A stretch of 64,000 nucleotides of DNA from Glossina fuscipes (Eukaryota; Arthropoda; Insecta; Diptera; Glossinidae). Each line of letters begins with the position of its first letter. The first letter of the stretch is position 1. Positions 23,851 through 35,079 of the stretch are shown piece by piece. The notes beneath the pieces are model-generated. The model was not told the DNA's origin and did no database searches. It saw only the letters and a list, made by a program, of their open reading frames with translations. A program made the position numbers and the translations under genes. The stretch is from contig NW_023998453.1 in assembly GCF_014805625.2 (NCBI RefSeq), positions 1,012,921-1,076,920 on the forward strand, in the 5' to 3' direction.

Positions 23851-26800
23851 GGGATTTACACCTCATCATTAAACTGGATATTAAGACACTTTTACTGTAG
23901 AAAGTTTTTAATTTTTAATTGAATAATTATTATTGAAGTTTCTTTCTTACTAAACGGAAATTTTCTTCGATTGAAAACTTAAATTAAATTCATTTTTGTT
24001 TTGTTTTTTTTTTTTGTTTTTTTCTCGTCCAAGATTCATAGAATGAAAGAATGTTGTCATGTGAAAAAATGTGCAAATTTTATGTTTCAGAAACATTGTT
24101 GCTCAAGAATATGTATCTCAGCGTGTTCTCGTATGGCGGTGTTTTTAAATTGCGGTTGTAGTATTTCATCATTTATTTTATTCCGTTATTATATATTAAA
24201 TTGATTTCTTTTTATTTATTTATTTTTTTTTTTGTTTTTTTCATTTTGTTTTGTTATTGTTTTGCTTTTTCATTCGTGATCGTTCTAATGATTTGTAATT
24301 CTTGTATTAATATATAATATTTTGCTTTTGTTTTCTTTAAGAAAAAAAAAAAAAAAGAAGAAAACATTCATTTTATTTTTAATATTTCTTTGCAAAGAAA
24401 TATGAAAATAAAATACAAGTGTTTGCATGTATGTATGTTTGTTTGTTTGTTTGTGTGTGTGTGTATCGGTGTGTGTATTCTTACTTATAAACTGTTATTT
24501 TCTTTTGCTTATTGTCAGTTTGAATGACTTGTAAAGTGCAATCGCTGCTTAAAGAGAAAAAAAAAAAGAAAAAATAATAATAAAAACGCTAAGAGTAAGT
24601 AGAGTCTGCGTATGTTTTTGCTTTGGGTGTGTGCCTGCCCGACTATTCATGTATTCATGCATGTAATGCACTATGTTAGGGTGTATGCTTATGTATTTGT
24701 ATCATGTATCGAGATGGATGCATATGCATTTGCATTGCTCTAGTTGTTAGTCCATTTGTTTTCAATTGTTCATATACCGAACCGAAGTGAGATAGTCATA
24801 GCGTTGGCTGTTTAAAGCGTTCCTTGTTGTTGTTGATTTTGTTTGTTAGCGTTTGGTTTTCTCGCTTTTGCTTTTGTTTTGTTTTTTTTTTTTTTATTTT
24901 TTTTTTCGGGGTTATGGGTATATATTGGTGCTCGAAAGCACTTGTCAGCACAGTTCGTTAACAGTCCTAGTCGCGATTCTAGGAGGTTAAGCCCACTGAG
25001 CGTGTGTTTGTTTTTTTTTAATTTCTCTTTAAGTTTCCTTACGAAAAATAATAAAAAAAAAAAAATTCTAGTTATAAACTCCTTTAAAAAGGATATCAGT
25101 GTGCTTTGTCTCTACATATTAATTGGAGGCGATACTCAATTTTGTGATTTCGTATATTCAAGTGTGATTTCTTTCTTTTTAAAATAAGACAAAAACAAAT
25201 ATAAAAATAAACAAAATAATAAAAATTGTAAATTAAATTTTTTGTAAAAAGTACTATTCCGATCTTCGGAATAGTCATAAAAATATAAAAATTATCTTAA
25301 AACAAAACACTTGAAAGGAATTGGAAAATAAAAAGAAATTTTTTGAATTAATTGGCTTTACAAGACTTTATATAAGGATTACAATATATCGAGAGAAATG
25401 TTACGAAAATTAAAAAAAAAAAAGTTATAGATTTTTTTCAACACCCAATGATGAACAAAATTAGTGCACCTAAATCTTTATAAGGCGTTTTATCAACTTT
25501 CCCACCTTCAGGCTATGAGGGTACACTACTTGCATTGCTTATCCGTTTAAGAAGAACATAAATAAATAAATTCTTGATCAATATGTGATCTTTTCCATCT
25601 ATTCGTTCGAGTTTACTAAGTTCTTAAGTTTAAGATTCAGTGGCTCAGCTGTGCTTCTGAAAAGTATTTTGTTGAAATAAAAAAACAATTTGCAAAAAAT
25701 GGATATGATCCGTTTAGAAAAGGCGCTTCCATTACCTTAAAAGACCCAAAAGCAAAAATATGCAGAATTTTTATTAACAAATTTCCGATAAAATAAATCG
25801 ATCGATGATATTTTATGAAAACAGTTGGATTGGTTTTCTGATATATGCCTTTAATAAACAAGATAAACGAAAAATAATGCGATTTTCAAAGATTACAGTG
25901 TCAATGGTTTACTCCAAAGCAAATATGTTGGCTTAATGGAGAAGAACTTTTGGTTTTACCAGAAATTGTTTTCATCTTCCTTTATCTTGATTGTTACTGA
26001 ATGTTACGTAAACTTTATTTCCTCAACAATCTGCTGCCCCTATACTGCAGTACAACTATTGCATAAATTCTTTAGAAAAATTCATTTTAAAAAATTCTTG
26101 AAAAAGATGAAAAAGCAAAATTTTAAAAATTCTTTTAAAAATATTTTCATTTTTTCTTTCCTCAATGTTTTTATGGATTTATGCATGAGCAGCACTTGTT
26201 TGCCCAATTAAGTGAAGTAATCGAAGTTGAATAAATCTGTTAAGTTTACCTTTATGGGTTTTATGGGAAATAATAATTTGTGTTTTAACTATAACTGATA
26301 ATAATTTCATTATTTCACAAGTCAAACTTAACGGTATCGTTTAATTTTTTATTAAATAACAAATATCTTAAATAATTCTTTATTCTTGTTAATACGTCCG
26401 CAAAAGCAGTTGTCCTTTGACATCTACGTTATTTTGAGCTAGAAAAGCTTACTGTTGTTAGTAAGTTAGAGCGGCACTTCGGCCAGAAGCTCTTCGGAAG
26501 AAGCTCTTACATCAACACACTTACGCATTTTATGCTTGACTAACTTTTCGCAAAAGTTATTCTACCCGAGCTCAAGTGTGTCTAGCGGCATTGACAGCAC
26601 ATTGTTATTCTGCTGAAGACATTTTTGCAATCAACTGTCCATGCAATCATGTACTTGGAAAAGTCATTGTTAGGGTATTTTTAAGTTTTTTTTACTTATT
26701 ACCATTGCGCAATATAAAAAGCTCTTTATAGCTAAAATACATATTACAATGGAACATATTCTTCTTCTGTTTAAATTGGATTTTGTTGTATTTGGTGACC

Positions 26801-27059
26801 GGCCATAGCTAACTCCAACATTCTTACTTGCTTTGCATTTCAATTCTTGCGACTGCCTGAAAACTGCAAATACAGTTGACCGCCCAGAGAGCCATGTCAG
26901 GTTGCATCACTTCGTTATTGCATATCGCGAATATTTTCATATAAGTAAAATCGCAATTGGGTTTTCCGATATTGGTTATTATCCCAACATTTAATCAGTT
27001 CTATAAATTTAGATTATTATTTATAAACATTTTTTTAGGCAAACAAGAAATAAGTAAAA
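23851..27059. other. Noncoding, very T/A-rich DNA
   Basis: Long T-rich tracts at 24,000-24,345 and 24,870-24,906, and A-rich tracts at about 24,340-24,360. An ATG-initiated 91-codon frame at 25,936-26,211 has a Lys/Asn/Phe-rich C-terminal half and no recognisable motif. A less AT-rich patch at about 26,461-26,660 has no ORF from an ATG; it could be a noncoding exon or regulatory DNA, but nothing decides this. Confidence 0.4.
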
Positions 27060-27430
27060 CACTATAGGTGACCATGGTCCACCATTAAATACCCTAGACG
27101 CCTTATCATAAAAGAGTTATTCCTATCACGACCAATTCCAATCAAGGTGTTTTATGGAAAATGGCCGAAGAAGTGATCCGATCCGAATCATTTTCAATGA
27201 CGTTCGATCTTGGGCTAAAACCAAATTTCATCAGAATATCTCAGTAATTGCAGCCTTTTAGGTGAACGCAAAAAACACGACGGATAGGTGGACAGACGGA
27301 CACACAAGCTTAAGTCGATTCAGAATCTTTTTCACATCAGTATAATAAATCATCTTGGATGTCGCATACACCGTCACAAATTTAATATACCATTGTACCT
27401 TGTACCACAAGTGGTGTGGAGTATAAAAAA
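27060..27430. mobile_element. mini-me-like repeat, second subfamily
   Basis: Shares with 60,240-60,775 and 61,915-62,275 an ordered set of blocks: an AAATTTCATCAGAATAT-type segment, a (GAC)-rich core (GGTGGACAGACGGACAC at about 27281-27302), GTCGATTCAGAATC, and a terminal GGTGTGGAGTATAAAA. The GTCY-type core is complementary here, so the copy is inverted relative to the one at 60,240. Confidence 0.6.
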
Positions 27431-28499
27431 ATTCTTTTAAAGTCCTATTGTTTAGGTGACACCTTTTCCGAAGATATATACTCTTGCAAGCAAAAGACTT
27501 AAGCAAAAAACTTGATATAAGTGATGATCTCTTCACGAACTAATAGTAAATTGCTAGTTAAATAGTTAATGAAATAAAGAGAACAACTGAATTATATAAG
27601 AAAATCAAATTTGTATATCAACTTGACAGTATTTGTGGCATTGCGAAAAAAGTCAAAAAATTATAAAATTAGGGAAAGAAAAGGAAAAGGAAAGATTTGG
27701 TTTAGCAGTACAGATAGGGTTGTTTAAGGCCAACTTTTATTTCTAAGAGTATGAATAAAACATGTGATGAACTAAAACGTATGATTTTCTATTATGTTAA
27801 GATTTAATATTTAGCCCTACAATGCTTTTGCTTTAAAGCATATTCGGTATGTGTTGATATTTGCAATACTCAGTGCGGCTTTTGTTACACTAATTGATTC
27901 ATAATCATTGTTTTCATTGATGTAAGACTGTCCCTTTCATGTATTCTGAACAGAAGCATACACTCTGTGAGATTCGTTATGGAATGGAATCGAATACTAT
28001 TGAATTCGATCGGAATTTATTCGATACTAAAATGATTAGGACTACATCACGCAATTAGTTCTTAGGATGATTTTTATAAAATAATCAAAAAATCAAAATT
28101 TCGTGTATAGCGCCACTACAATAACTGTAACTTGTCGGAAGCTCATGAAATTTCGATACGTTTCGTCTGAAGATTGACACTACCTAAAAATCGTATGGAT
28201 TCACCCTTCATCTGTATATCTTCCTACTTTTCGAGTGACGTGTTATTTAAACCCATAAAGTATAAAAAATATTGAAAAGAATATATAAAGTATGTATAGA
28301 AACACGTACATCCTTATGTGAAAAAATATCTCTTTTTTGGCAAAAGATAATGAAAACTAGAAATTTGTTGTAGTAAATGAATGTAAGCAACAAAAAAAAC
28401 ACCTCAACAGAGAAATATTCTGACAAAAAACACACCTTTGTATGGTACTAAGGTCTAACTTGTAGTATTTTATAAAGAAAGTTGCTTTAGGCTTCTAAC
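27431..28499. other. Noncoding AT-rich DNA
   Basis: No gene, RNA gene or recognisable mobile element seen. Confidence 0.5.
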
Positions 28500-28680
28500 T
28501 GTGCACCATATCGGTCTCTGTTTCAGTATAACTTTGGACAATTTTGCTATCTAAATGTTGCGCTCTAAATTTGGACCGTATTGGTCTATACATCGGTTTA
28601 AATTTAGGCCATATTGTTCTCTATTTCGATCTAAGGTTGGATCGTATTAGTCGCAGTTTCGAACCTTCTCTATTATAAGT
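28500..28680. repeat. Degenerate tandem repeat, unit about 32-36 bp
   Basis: Successive units begin ACCATATCGGTCTCTG (28504), GGACAATTTTGCTATC, GGACCGTATTGGTCTA, GGCCATATTGTTCTCT and GGATCGTATTAGTCGC, each ending in a TAAATTTA- or TAAGGTT-like stretch. The shared pattern is GG-C-TATT-GTCT. About five decayed copies are visible. Confidence 0.6.
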
Positions 28681-30446
28681 GCCAGAAATTTGATCCTTTA
28701 AACTGAAAGCAGATGGAGCATAATAAGGGATTTGGCAAAAAAAAAAAAGAATTAAATTTATTAAACTTGGACCAGGTCGATTAAAGATTTGAATCTCACA
28801 CCTTAAAAAAGTTCTTATGATGCGTTGAACTTTGCCTGAAAAGACGTTATAAGTTCTGATATGTTATGCTGTAACTACACGTGGATGATATTTAATAACC
28901 GGTCTTAGCCGATTATATGACTTGAGTTGAAGTTTTAATATACCTAATCTAAATGGTAGCCCGGAATGAGATAGCGGTTTCAATTCCGTTTCCTTTTTAT
29001 TGATAATTGTTGGAAATCGGTTAATAAATTTCTTAATTACAGTAGTAATAAAAGTATCGTAAGCAAAGGGTTTTAATTAAATATCTTTATCCCATAATTG
29101 AAATTTTCAGAAACTTCTTCACATAAATGCTGAGAAATGTAGTCGGCGGTATTGTCAATGTCTGTATATCCGTTTTGAAATGCATACGGTGTGACTTGTA
29201 GCTATAGAATAGTGGGAAAAAAAGTCAAGTCACAAAATATAGGTTCAAGATATTGGCGGCCGATCAAACCTTATTACCTTGTATAGCAAAAATACGAATT
29301 CTTAGTAGGATGACATAGGCCAATGTCTTGTTGACATTACGAGGCATGCTTATCTTCATATTATATTGATTTGAGGCCTTAGCAAGTTCGAAAAGTTTGA
29401 CACATTTCGGATGAAGTCAAGGCACATACTGTTTTATAACACACAATAGTTGAAAAAGAGAAATACTCTAAGTGCAAGCACTTAGGTGGAGGTTTTTTTT
29501 GAAAAGTTTTTCATGTTAAAATTAGAATATATTACAAAATATATAAAAATAAACGCAAAATTGTGTGATTTCTTGGGTTGAGTGGTTGAATGTGGAAATG
29601 CTTACGAAAAAAGTTACGGTTTCTTTTTTTTTTTTTTTTTTTTTTTTTGTCAAATATTAACTGAAAACTCAACCGTTTAAAATAATAATGCATTCGCCCC
29701 ATGTATGCGCAGTGGCTTGTTGTTGTAAAATGATTCAACAGAAAGAAAAAAAAAAAAACCAAATCAGTTTATCTCTCGGCCAGTGGGTTACTAAACCGCA
29801 CAATTGTTGTAGTGTTTTTTTATAGTCTTTACTGCTGCTTTGCTGCTGTGCTATGGTCAACGAGTGATTTGTAAAAGAGAAGAAAATAACAATAAATTTA
29901 AAAAAAAAAAAAACAACAACAAAACAAAACCTCATATTCGTTTATTTGTGAAATGTTATAATTTTAGTTTTTTCCACTCGGCTAATATAAGAAGCAACAA
30001 GTTAATTGCAACATGTTGTTATTGTTGCAATTGTAATATGGAATTATACGTTTGGTTTCTTTAATAAACTGTGGGTAAAATTTCAAAAAACAAAAACGAA
30101 AAACAAAAAACAAAAAAACACAACTGCGAAGCATAGCGCATGGGCAACGCTTTTTATAATATTCCCTATGTATGTTTTTTTTTTTTTTTTCTTACTTTTT
30201 CAAGCCTTTAGTGTTAGGATAATTAGCGAATTTGAAAAATTTGAAATACTTTTTAACCCATTAACCCATTGAGAAGTTAAGGGGATCTACTTATAATTAT
30301 ATGAAGTTATTACATATTTGGCCTTAATTTTTTAAGCATTAGCAACAAATTAAAATTTGATTGCTCTTTAATTTTGATAACTTCATTAGCGGCTATTTAT
30401 CATTGTTTTGTTTTTTTTTTTTTTTGCTTTTTTACTTTATTCGCAG
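28681..30446. other. Upstream/intronic DNA of the cuticle gene
   Basis: AT-rich with poly(T) at 29,623-29,648 and many A- or T-runs up to 30,426. The small first exon of the cuticle gene, expected to encode only the initiator Met and one or a few residues, should lie here or further upstream; I could not pin it down. The end of the interval (about 30,411-30,446) is a polypyrimidine tract closing with TTCGCAG, a good 3' splice site. Confidence 0.5.
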
Positions 30447-31547
30447 TTTATTTTGTGTGCTTTACTCGCGTCCACCTGCTCCGCTACTTATCATGGCGCT
30501 GTCTCAACTCAATATGCCAGTCTAGATCCCTATAGTCATTCATATTCGTATGGTTATGCGGATCCAAATTCACAAAAGCATGAGACACGTTCGCATGATG
30601 GTGTAACTCGTGGCTCCTATTCTTATGTGGATGGTTACGGTCATTTGCAATCAGTTTCATACGTTGCTGATCCTCATCATGGCTTTCAAGCTGTCGGTAC
30701 TAATTTACCTAAAGCGCCCAGTCCAGCAGCAGCTTATGTACCAGTAGCACCAGTAGCTCATTATGCCGCCGGTCACGCCTATCCTCAGGCTCATATTGTG
30801 CTTGATCATAAAGGAGTACCTGTGGATACCCCAGAAGTGCAACACGCTAAAGCTGCTCATGCTGCTGCTTATGCTTCTGCCGCCGCTGCCGCTGCCCACG
30901 GTGGTCATCATCACTTATATAAACGATCTTTGTGGGGTCATGGTCACGGATATGCTGCTCCAGTTGCTTTAACCCCGGCTGGCGTGCCTGTCGATACTCC
31001 CGATGTCCAAGCGGCTAAAGCAGAGCATGCTGCCGCTCATGCCAAGGCTTTGGGTGCTGCACTTCATGCTGGCGCTGGTCATGTTGGCGCTTATGCTGGC
31101 GGTCACGGAGGTGGTTATGCCGGTGCCCACGGTTATCATGTGCCTGTTATAAATCATCTTGGTGTGCCAGTAGACACCCCCGAAGTTCAACATGCCAAGG
31201 CTGCTCACTTTGCTGCTGTGGCAAAGGCTGCCGCTGAGGCCGGACCCTCCAGTCACGACGATGGTAGTTATCATGGAGGTCATGATGGCGGCGTTTACGG
31301 TGCTGGCCCCTATGGTGCCGGCGGTCATGCCGTTGTTGGTCCTAGCCATTATTCCACCGCAGCTCATCATGGTGGTTACGGTGGCTATAAAGGACCTCTG
31401 CATTATCCCGTGCTACATAATGGTGTGCCTGTTGAGCCAGCTGAAGTACAGCACGCTCGTGCATCTCATTTGAGTGCTTTAGCTGCTGAAAGTCACAAAG
31501 CTGCTGCCCACGGCGGTTATTACGGCGGTCATTATGGTAAATGGTAA
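30447..31547 (+). CDS. Cuticle protein with Rebers-Riddiford domain (exon 2, main coding exon)
   Basis: Secreted chitin-binding structural protein of the exoskeleton. The exon begins after the acceptor TTCGCAG at 30446, in phase 0. No ATG precedes it in frame (the poly-Phe stretch upstream is the polypyrimidine tract), so the initiator lies in a missing tiny exon. Exon residues 1-13 (FILCALLASTCSA) finish a signal peptide. Residues 31-91 hold the R&R domain and match the consensus G-x8-G-x6-Y-x-A exactly (G56, G65, Y72, A74), followed by GFQAVGTNLPKAP. The rest is Gly/His/Ala-rich with four copies of an 18-residue unit, GVPVDTPEVQHAKAAH-like, and a dibasic KR-SLWG site. The total is about 366 residues plus exon 1. 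The repeat pattern and length recall fly Cpr proteins such as Cpr92F, but I am not sure of orthology. Confidence 0.93.
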   Translation, partial: FILCALLASTCSATYHGAVSTQYASLDPYSHSYSYGYADPNSQKHETRSHDGVTRGSYSYVDGYGHLQSVSYVADPHHGFQAVGTNLPKAPSPAAAYVPVAPVAHYAAGHAYPQAHIVLDHKGVPVDTPEVQHAKAAHAAAYASAAAAAAHGGHHHLYKRSLWGHGHGYAAPVALTPAGVPVDTPDVQAAKAEHAAAHAKALGAALHAGAGHVGAYAGGHGGGYAGAHGYHVPVINHLGVPVDTPEVQHAKAAHFAAVAKAAAEAGPSSHDDGSYHGGHDGGVYGAGPYGAGGHAVVGPSHYSTAAHHGGYGGYKGPLHYPVLHNGVPVEPAEVQHARASHLSALAAESHKAAAHGGYYGGHYGKW

Positions 31548-32690
31548 AGATGCCTCTAAACGATTCAATCACTAAAAAGGAATGGATTTATGTAATAGAT
31601 GATTCGGAGTTTTTATTCTTTTAAATTTAAGTTAATACAGCATTGAAGATTTATTTCTGCATTCAATTTCTTAATTTTTCTTCGCTTGTCTTCAACTATT
31701 TTTAAATTTCTTTCTATTACTTTCTCGCAAGTAAACACACGCTCTCTCTTACAAGTTTCTCTCTTCTATACCTACTCTGTTCTGCAATTTCTCACAGGAG
31801 ATGATCTCTCTCTTTCACGTTCTTGCCTGTGATTTCATTTATGCTCTTCGCTTTCTTTTTTTTTAACTATCTTCATCTCTACCTCCTAAAAATTCGTTTG
31901 ACACTCAACACACTGCCATTGCTAAGTTGAACATTTCAATATACTGCCTGCCATCTAATCGATATTTCTTCACTGCTCTCTTCTTTCTCTCTCCGCGAGC
32001 ATTTCTTTATCATGAGATGTTCTTTCTTTTTATTCGATCGTTTAATTTCACTATCTCTCTTCGTGTCGATCTCTCTCCTTTTCTCTCTCTCTCTCTCTAT
32101 ACATTTTTCTTGAATCCTTGTGCTCTTCTCCTCTCTCTCTCCCTCTCTCTCTCTCTCTGCCACTCATCTTGATATTTCTATGATATAGCCAACGATTGCC
32201 AATGCCTTGACTTTGATTTCTACACATATCCTAATGACGGTTTAAAGTTTAAGTATTTCTCTCTATTTTATTCTTTTAATCTCTTTAACTAAGAATAATA
32301 ACATTATGCAAATTTCATTGAAAAAATACGAAAAAAAAAGATACGAAAAACGATATAAATAATATATAAACTATCTTTATAAATGCATACATATAAATAT
32401 ATATATGTTCTTATGTGCATGTGAATGTATAATTATTAAAACAAAACAAAAACAAAAAAAAAAAAAAAAAAAAAAAATGTAAAAAAACAGCAAGCTACTC
32501 CAGCAAAGACAAATAAACTGAGAAAAAAACCTATGTTATCAGAAAAAACATTTTCCTTTGTTCTTTTCGTTTTCGAAATTCGAACTGTAATAAGCTTTTA
32601 TTATTTTTATTTTTCAATTGTTATATTAAAACAGCTTGGATCAGAAAAGATAGGAAAATCTTTTCTTTTTTTTTTCTTTTTTTTTTTTTT
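31548..32690. other. 3' region of the cuticle gene, C/T-rich tract
   Basis: From about 31,690 to 32,170 the plus strand is strongly pyrimidine-rich (repeated CTCTCTCT and TCTTTCTC), so it could form part of a long 3' UTR. The first canonical AATAAA after the stop is at 32,512-32,517, after a poly(A) run at about 32,455-32,477. No other gene is seen. The minus-strand frame at 31,936-32,163 is the complement of the CT tract. Confidence 0.5.
32572..32598 (+). promoter_or_regulatory. Conserved upstream element of array gene A
   Basis: TTCGAAATTCGAACTGTAAT starts 173 bp before the ATG at 32745. The near-palindromic core TTCGAAATTCGAA recurs upstream of the next two paralogues (34942 and 36564). 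It could be a transcription-factor site or part of the core promoter. Recent tandem duplication alone could also explain the conservation. Confidence 0.5.
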
Positions 32691-32744
32691 TTTTTGTTAA
32701 TAAACCTCCGAGAAATCAACAGCGTAAACGAAAACAAAATTAAT

Positions 32745-33308
32745 ATGAATCTGTCCGCTGTCAACGTTCAAAATTTCCTAGTGTATTGTATTCTTTGCCG
32801 ATTCCGTATTTGTGACGGTTTAAAGGATTTCTCCAAACGCTGTCGTATTTTGGCAGATTTTAAATTGAAAAATCTATGTACCGCCGATTATCCGGAAGAA
32901 GTTAAACTCAAATATTTAGATAAACATGTTGAAATTGGTGAAAGTTATACAGTTTTTTCAGTGGACGGACGTGAAGGTTATTACATGATATCGCATGGCT
33001 ATAGCGATTTAACTGACTGTAACGAGATAACGGTAACTTCACCACATCGTTTTGGCTGCGATAAGTACTATAAAATTTATATCGAATCAGCGATACTGCA
33101 TTGTCTTCCATTTCATACTCAACTAGCTGATGATTTGATTTCGTATTGTTCTGAAGGTGAAGAAAAGTCAAGGGTAGCTTTTACCGCAATGCTTTATGTA
33201 GAAGGTAGCCCTCTCTATGAGGAGGACGACGGTGTAGCAGGCGGCTCCTGTATAATGCAAATTGGTTTCTTTATATTTGTACCTTTTAGTTTAATGCAAT
33301 TAATGTAA
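32745..33308 (+). CDS. Six-cysteine, probably GPI-anchored secreted protein, array gene A
   Basis: 187 residues, single exon as seen. The ATG at 32745 is chosen because MNLSAVNV aligns with the starts of genes B (MTPSAVNV) and C (MTLSAVNI); the longer open frame upstream begins at TTG in a poly(T) tract. Residues 1-25 act as a signal peptide. Six cysteines (C33, C45, C92, C105, C120, C135) follow the pattern x11, x46, x12, x14, x14. The most conserved block is REGYYMISHGYSDLT before C92. The C-terminus, after VAGGS, is a hydrophobic stretch ending GFFIFVPFSLMQLM with no cytoplasmic tail, as in GPI-anchor signals. AATAAA at 33356-33361 is a likely poly(A) signal. I do not recognise the family. 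No function can be assigned. Confidence 0.85.
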   Translation: MNLSAVNVQNFLVYCILCRFRICDGLKDFSKRCRILADFKLKNLCTADYPEEVKLKYLDKHVEIGESYTVFSVDGREGYYMISHGYSDLTDCNEITVTSPHRFGCDKYYKIYIESAILHCLPFHTQLADDLISYCSEGEEKSRVAFTAMLYVEGSPLYEEDDGVAGGSCIMQIGFFIFVPFSLMQLM

Positions 33309-34371
33309 AAGAAAAATTTGTATTTTCCTATCATGCGACGTATTTAGCTAAAAAGAATAAAGGATGGACTCATAGACACATTAAGCTAGATGAAGGAGAG
33401 CATTTGATAAATCGCATAAGAAAATACGATTGGTTAAAACAAGTGCATTAAAAACACACCCTTCGGAGACGTTCGATTCATTTAGGAAGAAAAAAAAAAA
33501 TAACCGGACTGATTAAATTAATTAATTAATTAATTAGTTAATTATTTAATTTTATTAACATTCCTTCTTATTTGCATATTGTATTTTACAGGAAGTTCTG
33601 TATATAACGGAAATAATTACTGCTTCATATTCATGACGATTGGAAAATTTAAAAAAAAAAAAAAAAAACCATAAACCAAAAAAATACCATAGTACGGCAC
33701 GGCCCGCCTTTTAAATACCTTCCATCATTCTCCAGTTGTCCATGCATCTTTTCAAAGTAAAACGTTATGCGGGAAGTGGGCGAAAATGTAGGGCGAAAAC
33801 ATTTTAGCGTACAAAGTTTCATCAAATTAATCTCTAAAATTGTAGCCCGGAAGTTGAATGCAAGAGCATAGATAAGCTTAGATAGATCCAAAATATCATT
33901 CAGAAGCGATCAATATAACGATAGTTGGGTCTGTGACAAGTTTTTCTAAATGTTCTATCTATTCGCACCAGTTAAGTATACCATTGCATCACATGGCATT
34001 AAAGGTTTTATGCGATGCATCAAAAAGAACAACTTTTTCTAATTCTTGTACACAATAATTAATGCAAATTGCTCAAAATGCACGTACAGTAAAGTAATGC
34101 AGGTAACTACATATAATCATCAACGAAATCATCTAGACTATGCGGCTTAAATGCTGAGGTGGTTACGTACCTCTAGGCGATTGTGGTAGTCGCAGTATGT
34201 CGATTATCGTTTGCGGTGGGGGAAGGAACTATTTGGTGAGGAGAAGTTATGTGGCATCTTATGTGAGTTCGATTCACGATTCGTTGGTGAAGCACGCAAA
34301 AAACGTAATTACAGTCCCATTTGCCATAACGATTCATTCTACGTATATATGTATTTTTCGACCAGTATTAA
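33309..34371. other. Intergenic DNA between array genes A and B
   Basis: The first 120 bp downstream of gene A closely match the DNA downstream of gene B (35,632-35,740), so the duplicated unit includes the 3' UTR. An ATTA-rich run lies at 33,515-33,550 and poly(A) at 33,651-33,668. Positions 33,690-33,985 resemble the second mini-me subfamily (CAAAGTTTCATCAAATTA, AAGCTTAGATAGATCC), but too weakly for a firm call. Confidence 0.5.
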
Positions 34372-34491
34372 ATGCCCGATATTAATCGCCTGGTAATCTT
34401 CCTCATTCGATTTTTTGTCGATGTTTATGCGGTCATTATCATCATTAATGCTATCTACATATGTCTGGAATTCAGAATGGAACATTTGTAA
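34372..34491 (+). CDS. Candidate 39-residue single-pass membrane microprotein
   Basis: The ATG directly follows an in-frame TAA. The frame encodes MPDINRLVIFLIRFF, then a strongly hydrophobic VDVYAVIIIINAIYIC, then a short charged C-terminus ending RMEHL. Hydropathy and codon use (CTG, GTC, CGC, GCG in an AT-rich region) look coding-like. It lies between array genes A and B, about 590 bp before gene B. No family is recognised; it does not match the fly sarcolamban pattern as I know it. The start context is only moderate and no poly(A) signal lies close by (AATAAA at about 34637). A chance ORF remains possible. Confidence 0.35.
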   Translation: MPDINRLVIFLIRFFVDVYAVIIIINAIYICLEFRMEHL

Positions 34492-34941
34492 AGATTACCT
34501 CCACAAAAGCCGTAAGACTGTAAGTATCACATAATTTACTCCTTAACTTTTACTGATTGCTATCAAGGTCGACAAAAAATTTTCATTGCACTACTTCGGT
34601 ATGAAACATTTATGCTCTTTCTATGAATTGGTGAAATAAAAAGTACTCATGCCGGTTTACTTGCCTTTTATTTATTTAATAGACAAATTGTACATGGATA
34701 TGCTTAAATGGACTAAGAATTTCGCATTGATAAAAAGTTCCTTTTGCAAAATGATTGAAAATTCATTTCTTTGTTAGGGATGCGAACTGTATAAATATAA
34801 TTTTTGTAAAAATGGCTTACATCTCTTCTCTTCGGCTTTTTCAGTATTAGAACAAAAAAATGTACAATATTTTCTTCTTTTTTTTTTTTTTTTTGGTACT
34901 TAAAAGAGGAATAAAATTTTAAAATATTTTTTGATTTTGTC

Positions 34942-34964
34942 TTCGAAATTCGGCCTGTAATAAA
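34942..34964 (+). promoter_or_regulatory. Conserved upstream element of array gene B
   Basis: TTCGAAATTCGGCCTGTAAT starts 138 bp before the ATG at 35080 and matches the element upstream of gene A at all but two of the first 20 positions. The second half-site is TTCGGC rather than TTCGAA, so the dyad is weakened in this copy. Confidence 0.5.
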
Positions 34965-35079
34965 TTGTTTTCATTTTAATTTTTTATATTTACATTAAAA
35001 TTGTTTGAAAAAATAAAAAGGAACAAAATTTTCTTGTAATTCTAAAAGAAACCAACATAAACAGGAAAAAAGAACTAAT

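Noticed and set aside
26461..26660. GC-richer patch as a possible 5' exon of the cuticle gene
   Set aside because: No ATG-led phase-0 exon with a GT donor and no TATA/initiator pair could be identified.
30705..31572. Overlapping frames in and opposite the cuticle exon
   Set aside because: Shadows of the cuticle coding frame; no independent motifs.
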